Shown piece by piece: positions 56,790 through 64,000 of a stretch of DNA of 64,000 nt (within the stretch, counting starts at the first letter, position 1; each line of letters opens with the position of its first letter). The notes beneath the pieces are model-generated. The model searched no databases. It was not told where the DNA came from and saw only the letters and a program-made list of their open reading frames with translations. This stretch comes from Norana najaformis (taxonomy: Eukaryota; Annelida; Clitellata; Crassiclitellata; Hormogastridae): assembly GCA_964023275.1 (NCBI GenBank), contig OZ029929.1, positions 9,932,856 through 9,996,855 of the forward strand, written 5' to 3'. The position numbers and the translations under genes are program-made.

Positions 56790-57999
56790 TGCCTCGCCTT
56801 CCTCTATTTTGGGATTATAGTGCTGAGGTTTTTGCTTGATGAATGTTGCTTTCTCTTTCTCTTTGATACGTTAGCCCACTCTGGGTCACTGTATTTATCA
56901 GCTGTGTTTTATTGTTACTGAATTGTTCCAGTTCCACAGCAATGGTTAGAACTTCCATCTCTTTATTGATCTGTCACAGTATGGTTTTCAAACTCTGTCC
57001 GCTACTTATCAGTTCCACTTCTGTGTTGGATTTGCTGTAAAATTAATCTAGCATATTCAAATCAATAGAATTTTAAAGTTACTAGAAAAGGAGCCATAGT
57101 TATGCTACATTTTCTATTCACCAAGTAGATGACCAAAGTAAGGTAAAACTATATAATAGGTGAACCGTGCAGGGGCCGGTAAAACCTCTGAATATTCTCC
57201 AATTTAGGCCGACATCAAATTGCACCTGTTTTATTATTTTATATTATACATTAGACTTATTTAAACTTATGCTTAGACTTGTCAGACATATTTTGTAATA
57301 TATATTAGACTACTATATATTAGACTTACTTGGCACATTTCAATTTCAAAAACTGAAACTTTAATTTCTATCGTAGAATTGTGGACACCCTAATGCACTG
57401 TTGGCCTTGTTAGCAACATTGGTTAAAGCGTGCGTCAAGGCGTCTCTCCGCGTGAAGAAGCCGGTTCTCGTCCTGACCGTGGCTTATCTAGCGCGGTCCG
57501 TACACAAGGACCTTACATGGCATGACGCCCATTGAAACGAGCAGCGGTGGTGAAGGATCTCACCCGATTTTTTCATTGAAAACGAGCAGAGTCGAGGTCA
57601 TACTGTCGCTATAGCAAAACGTATATATTTATATATGCAAAAGAACATACTATGTGAAAATCACACTTGAGCTTGCCTCTGAAATTCCCACATGGCACCC
57701 AGCCATTTTGTTATCGTGCCGGTACTGTCTACTATTGCTATAGCTGATAGCATAATGACTTAGCGTCAACTGTATGTGAAGGATTTTACTCCAGGTCCTC
57801 GTGCAATGAGCTTCCTAGAAGTTGACGTATTACGCGGAAAGCACTCAACAAACATACTAATTTCTTATCATAGCAGGCAACGCCTAATAAATAAATGTAG
57901 GTCTAACCTCTTGATTTTTGGCGGAGCTACAGACGTCAGATACAGAGTGTGCACATAATAAGCCTTTTCTCTTGAGATGGTCACTGTTTGAGAAGGTCA
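56790..57999 (+). repeat. Composite repeat, left part, uninterrupted copy
   Basis: GCCTCGCCTTCCTCTATTTT onward matches 24,420-24,770, and 57,776 onward matches 27,384-27,640. At about 57,768-57,775 the two halves are joined without the 2.6-kb transposon found at 24,771. The segment 56,950-57,420 between shared parts has no recognised gene. Confidence 0.7.
57420..57640 (+). repeat. tRNA-derived SINE, near full length
   Basis: TTAGCAACATTGGTTAAAGC (A-box-like) and GCCGGTTCTCGTCCTGACCG (B-box-like), then the body GTGGCTTATCTAGCGCGGTC, GGTGAAGGATCTCACCCGAT and GAGCAGAGTCGAGGTCATAC. Confidence 0.7.
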
Positions 58000-58870
58000 C
58001 TCCGTGACTGCTTCGTATCGGCAACTCATCATTGCGAACCAGTGTTGCTAGAGGCACGAATTTGACCACAGGGAAGAGGCTACAACCATTGACTGCTAGA
58101 ATTTAGTATTACTTGTGCTTCAACAATGCTTTCATACGGAGAAGAACGACGCGAATTAATGAGATTATTGTAGAAATGGATATAAGAACTGTTTGCGATT
58201 TCCTATGATATATTAACCATGGAAAACCAACGCGCTTGGAATTTCCTGCAGTACTCGATTAGGATATTTATTCTCTCCTCCGGCTCTTTCTCTGTTAAAA
58301 TATCGCAAGCCTCTTCCCAACCATGCTCTTTCACTAGCGTAGTTCCACAAGGCTTCGTTCTTGGACTTCTTCTGTTCATCCTCTACGTTACCTGTTGTAT
58401 TTTCCTCCTTTACTGAGTGGGATGTCACAGCATATCACTACCCAACTCAGTTCACTCATTAAAACGTCCTGACAGATCTATGCTGGTAACAACCAACTAT
58501 TCATCTTTGTCTCTCCAAACTGTTTCACCGACAATATAGATAATCTTCTTCATGTAGTTACACTAATCTCATCCTGGATGACTTGTAGTCTCCTGTACGT
58601 GAACTCATCTAATAATGAACTCATACTTGTAGGCTTCCTCAGCTATTTACAATCCAATCACTCCGCTCAACCCACTCCTCTTAGGCTCTTGGCCATAGCT
58701 GCCTCGCCCCTCTGGAATAAACTCCTGACAATTTTGACCCATCAGACCAGCTGACCAACATTTTTCTTCCCTTGCAATATCTGCGCAGGTCTTTCACTCA
58801 AAAATGAAAACTCTATTCTTTCACAATTCCTATTCTGATTCCTCTTCTTGCCCTTTTTTGTTCTGCAGAT
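58000..58870 (+). pseudogene. Module M1 and internally deleted LINE
   Basis: M1 (58,000-58,240) is followed by a LINE fragment (58,265 on) with SSFSVKISQASSQ-type sequence and VVPQGFVLGLLLFILYVT ([13 protein letters not shown] box, damaged). It then shows the same internal junction as the copies at 28,200, 33,460 and 37,280 (ATACTTGTAGGCTTCC / CTATTTACAATCC) and a decayed ORF2 end. Confidence 0.65.
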
Positions 58871-58884
58871 CCATTTCAGCAATC

Positions 58885-59125
58885 GGTAAATGCGAAAGCC
58901 AAGCAGCCTCTATGCGTGAAGGTAACCGGTTCGCGTCTCGGTCGTGGCTTATTTAGGAGATTTAAATCCCGGGCTGATACGGACCGTGCAAGGGGATCTT
59001 AAATGGCGTGGCGCCATTTCGGGCAGCAGTGGTGAAGGATCTCACCCGATAAATTCATTGCCAAATGACCAGGGTCGAGGCCATACAGTCGCCATATAAA
59101 ACCTATACATTTACATTTTACATTT
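58885..59125 (+). repeat. tRNA-derived SINE, near full length
   Basis: Carries the B-box-like ACCGGTTCGCGTCTCGGTCG, GTGGCTTATTTAGGAGATTT, ACGGACCGTGCAAGGGGATC, GTGAAGGATCTCACCCGATA and GGTCGAGGCCATACAGTCGC. It sits between LINE fragments. Confidence 0.7.
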
Positions 59126-59129
59126 AACC

Positions 59130-59430
59130 GTCTGACTGCCTTCTTGCCTGACTGTTCTATCTTGACCCGGAACCGATTTTTTCCTTCCAGGTCAAGATTC
59201 AGAAGTCAGACAGGCAGACAGTCGGAAAGAGGATGGTGCTTGAAATTGGAGTGAGAAGAGAGAAATGGGTAAGCAGAAAAATCTGGATGAGATTTTGGGG
59301 AAATTAATGTTTTCAGTTTTGAGTGAAAGACCAGCGCAAAAATTGCAAGAGTTGAGAGTGTTGGTGAGTTCGTATGATTGGTCAGATAATTGTCGGAATT
59401 CGTGCAGGAGTCTCTTCCAGAGGGGTTTCA
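59130..59430 (-). pseudogene. LINE pieces in inverted arrangement
   Basis: A short plus-strand tail piece (CTATCTTGACCCGGAACCG) meets, near 59,180, a minus-strand tail and ORF2 C-terminus (59,185-59,430) containing a LSDQSYELTNTL-like stretch. Two LINE copies therefore lie tail to tail. Confidence 0.6.
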
Positions 59431-59830
59431 TAATAGGCCTATAGCGATTGATTTCGTAGACGTGTGTTCTTAACGAGTATAAGTGCAGCAGCCCCCAGTT
59501 GCACGATTTTCGGTGCTCAGATAGACTGAATCCAAACACAGTAACCACTATGAGGGCGTGGCAATGATGGTTATGATAATATAATGTGCTGTACTGAAGG
59601 GGATTTCCAAGGCTGATATGACAGGCAGGAAACATTCTTGGGATTTCCAATCATGGGCTGATGGCATCAGTAACAACATTATAATAATTTCTTATTAGGA
59701 TAACACATATTAACATGACACGACGCATGGAATTTTGTGGTATCCAGCGTGAATGAGCGAAAATCAAATGTATTTATACATATGAGTTATGTAACGCTCA
59801 TTTGCGGCCGGATGTTACTAACGTTCGAAA
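59430..59830 (+). repeat. Composite repeat: partial M2, M3, M4 without LINE tail
   Basis: M3 ends in TTTCTTATTAGGATAA and M4 starts at once with CACATATTAACATGACACGA. The inverted LINE tail found at this junction in the 34.5- and 38.9-kb copies is absent. Confidence 0.7.
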
Positions 59831-60520
59831 AAATAGTCTGCTACCAACAACGTAGCCTAGTAAGCTGAATTCTACTCTCAAAGCATCTACTCTACATAAC
59901 CAAGTTTATCTTCACAGACGACGATAGCACGATCCATTCTGTTCCGTATTCACTTAGGTCACTGTTAATGTATTGTATCTGACAAACCATGAAACTTTCG
60001 ATCCAAATATCCTGAAGCAAAGATGCAGTTGATAATGATAACATTGGTCGGTCAACAAATTTGACATTTTTTGTTTCTTTGATAATTTTATTTTTTACCT
60101 ATCTTTCCCAATGCTGTGAAAACAAAATGATTTAAAAAATTAACTATCTCCAGTACTAAAGATGCGGTTTTAAGATTTTATTACGTATGTTATTCTAAGT
60201 TCGATGGCTAAAAGAAAATTTTAGAGCAGAACTTCACTAGAAATTTTATTGAACATTTAATTAAATTTTAAAACAACACCTAACTATTTGCATAATAGTT
60301 TTAAGTAATGATAAATAGGATTATTATTTGGCTGAAAAACATTTCTTATTATTGCATTAGACAGTGCATTTTTCCTTTGCCTGGCGCTTGTACTCTAAAT
60401 CTGGGGCATCTCTCTCCACAGTCCAGCACTAGTCTGCTAACATAGCAGAACTCGATTTTTCTTGATACATGCTTTCTTATTATTGCATCGCCGAGGTGTT
60501 CTGGTGGAAATGTTCGACAT
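59831..60520. repeat. Gene D upstream flank, duplicated at 35.1-36.1 kb
   Basis: Matches 35,150-36,000 in order. No intact gene is seen; the minus-strand frame open at 35,807-36,088 is interrupted here. Confidence 0.75.
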
Positions 60521-60699
60521 GTTCATCCTTAACCCTTCATAAAATTTGTTGAATTTGTAATGATAATTTATATTGCCACACCTCATTTTGCTTTCTTACT
60601 TTGTGCATATAGGACAGTAGCAAGAATACAAGTTGTAAACAAATGAACAAAATACATGAATTTTTGATAACCATGATATCCGTAGAGCTAATTATAATA

Positions 60700-61040
60700 A
60701 CAAATTTGTATAGCGCTGCTCTTCAAGAAAAGCTCCTCAGAGGTGCTCCTAAATTGACATCACCAAACCACAGTCAAGCAGAAAGGGTTTTTAAGTCTTA
60801 CGGAAACGAGGCAAAGGAGTCCATGTCAGAGGTTGCAAGGCAACCTAATATTGCAAAAAGATGGACAAACACAGCGGAGCTTATACGCGGCACAGAGGCA
60901 TGGACAACCAGGTCATTTTTCACAGCAGAGCGAAGATTCTGCAGCAGGAATGGATGAGACTGAGAAAGGCCTAAATACATATGTAGCTCCCTTAGATATG
61001 CTGTAGCACTGTCTGCAAGACAGCTTATGTATACCATTTA
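60700..61040 (-). repeat. LINE 3' end, minus orientation
   Basis: On the minus strand, an 'RLKNPF'-like ORF2 end is followed by an 'AGGAGCACCTCTGAGGAGCT ... AGCAGCGCTATACAAATTTG' tail, the same 'gcgc' style as the element at 30,163. The 104-codon plus-strand frame at 60,643-60,957 runs antisense through it and is not considered a gene. Confidence 0.5.
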
Positions 61041-61161
61041 CATAAGAATATCAGAGAGTATTATAACGCTTAATGTGTTTGTGTTGTTTTAGAGAAGACA
61101 GAATAACGAGCATTAGAGCTTGGTGCAGTTACTTGGGTTAAAGCCCAGAATCGGAGCTCAT

Positions 61162-64000
61162 ATGATGGATTCAGATACAAATATTCGAATTTACCGTCCG
61201 CATGATGGTCTAAATACCCTTCTGCACCATACATATAGAGTTACAGATACAGATACAGATACTCTAAGTACTCCTCTGCACGTTGCGGCTCGAGATGGTT
61301 GCCTAGACGAAGTGACGACGTTGCTACAGACCAGCACGGGCGACGTTAATGCACAGGACAGAGATGGCAGGACTCCACTACATCTCGCAGTTGAAAATCG
61401 TCACACACGTATTGCTGAGATGTTGCTGAAACATGGGGCGAATATTCTCGCCAAAGACCTATATGAACATACACCGTTTTATTTGGCAGCAAGAAAGGGG
61501 TTTGCAGAAATTCTTCAGGTGATGTTAAATTTCGCTGAAAATGCTGATAATAATCAAGACCTTGGCAGTTACCAGTCTACAGCGCCTTCTCCGACAATTC
61601 GGACTTTTAAACGACATGAACTTAATCTGAATGTCGAGTCTGAAATCCCAGTTATGCAGCAAGATTCAAGAGCGTCAGAACGGGCATTCCGGTGTGCAAC
61701 ACCAGGAACTCAGGACTGCCAGATGAGACCTGTAGATGTACAGTATGATGTAGTTTCATACGAAGATGATGACATTCTGTCGATCAGGGTGACTGTTTGC
61801 AAGAAAGATCAACTGTCCGACATGCTAAACCGTGAGTGTCATAATGCTCTTCTAGGTGCCATACACGATAGTAACATCGAAGCAGTTAAGACACTGGTAG
61901 AAAGCGATCTAATCAATGCGATGAACGGTGATGGGTTCACTGCACTACATGATGCAGTGCGGACTATCGATATCATGGAAATACTCTTAAACTCTGGTAA
62001 GTTCAACGTGAATGCCCTCTCTTATAATTCTGAAACACCTCTGTTTTGTGCTATCAACCACAAATATAATCAAGATTTTTCAGGAAAGGTCCTTACCGAA
62101 ATTGAGAAAAAGGATCAAAATGTACTGTTGTTACTTTTGAAACACAAAGCAGACATCAACTTCAGGAACTCACAAGGTGAGACTGCTTTGATTAGGGCAG
62201 CAGAATTCGGCTACGATCACATCGTTCGGCTTTTTATAGACTGGTCGAAAGAAACTGGCGTAAATGTAGATCTCAATGCCAGAGATTTTCTTGGTGAGAC
62301 TGCATTAATAAAAGCAGCCAAACAGCGAATCCCACAAATAGTGAAAATACTTTTGGATGCTGGCGCTTCAGTCACTTTGGCAGATTATTGTGGACACACA
62401 GCGTTGCATGCCGTCTGCTATGAAGAACTTAATCACCGCAGCTGGATCAATTTACGTCACATATGGAAAGAACTCTGCGAAGAAGATCTGGAATTTAACT
62501 TTAAACTAGCTATACTGATAAAGATGGCGTACCAATCTTTTTATAAAAAATTGAATCCCTGTTTAAGCTCTCTACTGAAAGAACTTGACGTTGAAAACCT
62601 TCCAGATCGCGATCTAGCAGATATGATAGGGAAACTTCCTATCACGGATGTTCCACAAATAATTGCATACTGTTCTACAGAAACCGAAGCGGAATTAAAT
62701 AAACACAGAACTGTAGAACTCCTTCTTAAAAACGAAGATATTGACGTAAACGCTGCTGACTTCAGAGGTAATACGCCGCTTGACCTGGCCTTAAAGTCAG
62801 GAGTGAAAACAAAACCTTGTACGATAGAAGCACTCAAACACCACGGAGCCACTTGTAACACATTTTCACACACACAACAGAATGCAAACTTCGAAATACC
62901 AGAAGGTGTGATAGACAAAAAAGGAGGATCAACTTTCCATCGTCTAGCCTTTGGTAACAGATATAGGCGATATGAGAAATACGAAAACAGAGAATTAAAA
63001 CAAATCCAAGCTAAGTTAGGCCTACATACGTCAGATAAGTCAATAATACATGGAGAAGATTTACATTTGTACAAAGTGCTTGAGAGCATTCACTGTTTCT
63101 CCCAACTTCCAAGAAATGCATGTCATCAAATCCTCCAGATCAAAGACAACCGCGGTAGAACCGCCTTCCATGTAGCTGTAATGCCAATGTCTAACTCCTT
63201 GAAACAGGTACCTGACAAAGACATTTGGTTCATGGTATGTATTGCGGCTCTACTACTAAGCATGGGCTGTGACGTCAACGCCACTGATAACTACGGAAGA
63301 ACGCCGCTACACTACTCTTCGCATCATTTATTCACAAAACTTTTAATTGAAAATGGCGGAAACAAAGACATTAGAGATATAGATGGAAAAAGTGCAAATG
63401 AAATGGTACAAATGAGAACGGAGGAAGGTATGACTTTTAAAAATGCTCAGCGTGGAAACACTGATGCAGTACGAAAGATATGGTCATTCAAACCCACTGC
63501 TATTTCGATATCGGATCTTGCCGAATTGCTACATATTGATTCATCTTTGTTAGAACCAGTGAATGTTCAATATGAATTTTTTCCAAATTCTTCAGAGGAA
63601 AAATCAGAATACGCGAAAAATATCGCAAGCACCATATGGAATGAAGAAAAATACGCAGATCGCAATCCAATTTCAGATCTTCTTCAAACAGAAATCAAAA
63701 ACTTTATCGACAGATTGGTTGATGGTATTAAAAATTATGATCCAAGGTTTAAATGTCGACCAATCTTTGTTGGAAGCGCCTTCGAAGGAACGAAAATTGA
63801 TTTCCCAGATGAATTCGATTTTGATCTAGTTCTCACAAATTTTAGCGAGCTGTGTGAAGTTTATCCGTCGCCCGTTCTCCCAAGTGGTTTTGTTCATCTT
63901 AGAAAAAAGCAAACGGAAGAACATACCACAAAACAGAAATTCGATGATTTTTTCGACTTGGAAGGCATTCTCTTAACAAACAAACTCAATGTACAATTCA
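61162..64000 (+). CDS. Gene D: diverged ankyrin-repeat cGAS/Mab-21-like nucleotidyltransferase, 3' end beyond window
   Basis: Open from ATG 61,162 to the window edge (946 codons so far), with no stop or frame change; a second ATG at 61,165 has the better context (A at -3, G at +4). An in-frame stop lies at 61,114. A TTGTGTTGTTTTAG acceptor-like site at about 61,092 suggests a spliced 5' exon. Ankyrin repeats are at ~36-125 (TPLHVAARDG, TPLHLAVENR, TPFYLAARKG), then a ~100-residue linker, then a second block from ~230 to ~755 (GETALIRAAEFG at 339, GETALIKAAKQ, GCDVNATDNYGRTPLHY). The nucleotidyltransferase begins near 830: G871-S872 (GSAFEGTK) and E884-F885-D886 (DEFDFDLVL), a canonical cGAS-type metal-binding pair, followed by LSELCEV-like sequence (FSELCEVYP). 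The third acid should lie past the window end. It lacks the NLS-like N-terminus of gene A. Same family and order as A, opposite strand, clearly older divergence. Function as a ligand-activated nucleotide-second-messenger enzyme is inferred. Confidence 0.88.
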   Translation, partial: MMDSDTNIRIYRPHDGLNTLLHHTYRVTDTDTDTLSTPLHVAARDGCLDEVTTLLQTSTGDVNAQDRDGRTPLHLAVENRHTRIAEMLLKHGANILAKDLYEHTPFYLAARKGFAEILQVMLNFAENADNNQDLGSYQSTAPSPTIRTFKRHELNLNVESEIPVMQQDSRASERAFRCATPGTQDCQMRPVDVQYDVVSYEDDDILSIRVTVCKKDQLSDMLNRECHNALLGAIHDSNIEAVKTLVESDLINAMNGDGFTALHDAVRTIDIMEILLNSGKFNVNALSYNSETPLFCAINHKYNQDFSGKVLTEIEKKDQNVLLLLLKHKADINFRNSQGETALIRAAEFGYDHIVRLFIDWSKETGVNVDLNARDFLGETALIKAAKQRIPQIVKILLDAGASVTLADYCGHTALHAVCYEELNHRSWINLRHIWKELCEEDLEFNFKLAILIKMAYQSFYKKLNPCLSSLLKELDVENLPDRDLADMIGKLPITDVPQIIAYCSTETEAELNKHRTVELLLKNEDIDVNAADFRGNTPLDLALKSGVKTKPCTIEALKHHGATCNTFSHTQQNANFEIPEGVIDKKGGSTFHRLAFGNRYRRYEKYENRELKQIQAKLGLHTSDKSIIHGEDLHLYKVLESIHCFSQLPRNACHQILQIKDNRGRTAFHVAVMPMSNSLKQVPDKDIWFMVCIAALLLSMGCDVNATDNYGRTPLHYSSHHLFTKLLIENGGNKDIRDIDGKSANEMVQMRTEEGMTFKNAQRGNTDAVRKIWSFKPTAISISDLAELLHIDSSLLEPVNVQYEFFPNSSEEKSEYAKNIASTIWNEEKYADRNPISDLLQTEIKNFIDRLVDGIKNYDPRFKCRPIFVGSAFEGTKIDFPDEFDFDLVLTNFSELCEVYPSPVLPSGFVHLRKKQTEEHTTKQKFDDFFDLEGILLTNKLNVQF

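Noticed and set aside
60643-60957. 104-codon plus-strand frame just upstream of gene D
   Set aside because: It runs antisense through a LINE 3' end, so it is unlikely to be a gene or a first exon of D.
1-64000. CRISPR arrays, bacterial operons, phage or viral genes
   Set aside because: No direct-repeat/spacer array, Shine-Dalgarno-led gene strings or viral structural genes were seen; the sequence is of animal type.

Overview
The window is eukaryotic and animal-like. Long spacers are full of non-LTR retrotransposon debris, tRNA-derived SINEs, DNA transposons and microsatellites, and there is no sign of bacterial operons. The protein families seen (ankyrin-repeat proteins fused to a cGAS/Mab-21-type nucleotidyltransferase, a rhodopsin-like GPCR fragment, L2/CR1-like and RTE-like LINEs) suit a marine invertebrate. 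I cannot name the species or even the phylum from the sequence alone.

The biological core is a small cluster of ankyrin-repeat cGAS-like receptor (cGLR-like) genes. Gene A (18,079-22,407, minus strand) is a single uninterrupted reading frame of 1,442 aa. It has a duplicated, basic, NLS-like N-terminal module, an acidic linker, two blocks of ankyrin repeats and a C-terminal Mab-21/cGAS nucleotidyltransferase that keeps the Gly-Ser motif and all three metal-binding acidic residues. Gene D (61,162 to beyond the window end, plus strand) is a diverged relative. It has the same ankyrin-then-nucleotidyltransferase order, a different N-terminus and a textbook GS...EFD active site. Three broken relatives are present: B (about 53,701-56,787, minus; truncated, several frameshifts, one stop, first catalytic acid changed to Tyr), C (48,843-49,475, minus; only the C-terminal fifth left) and a D-type scrap (36,130-36,410, plus).

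Much of the window is built by segmental duplication. Unit 1 (about 9.43-22.4 kb) holds a spacer with LINE pieces and a GPCR-like exon, then gene A. Unit 2 (about 42.19-49.47 kb) repeats the second half of that spacer and ends in relic C. Unit 3 (about 49.47-56.79 kb) repeats the start of the spacer, has lost about 3.9 kb of its middle, and ends in relic B. A second duplication links the flank of gene D (59.83-60.52 kb) to 35.1-36.1 kb, next to the D-type relic. The picture is birth-and-death evolution of a putative innate immune sensor family.

The rest is repeats. A composite repeat recurs about five times (around 3.3, 24.4-29.0, 33.4-34.8, 36.8-39.3 and 56.8-59.8 kb). It has the order M1, internally deleted LINE, LINE 3' tail, M2, M3, M4. 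One copy was hit at 24,771-27,380 by a DNA transposon with 12-bp perfect ends, a TTA target duplication and a decayed cysteine-rich transposase-like gene; the empty site is still readable at about 57,768. Other mobile items are an L2/CR1-like LINE nested inside an RTE-like LINE (29.8-32.2 kb), a hAT-like MITE (38,315-38,824), an element whose inverted ends are C-rich/G-rich tandem repeats (40,647-41,269) and an unclassified insertion of about 2.3 kb (44.72-47.03 kb).

If genes A and D are expressed, they would be expected to work as pattern-recognition enzymes, with ankyrin repeats as ligand or partner surface and the nucleotidyltransferase making a nucleotide signal. That function is inferred from family membership; ligand, product and downstream receptor are not visible here.
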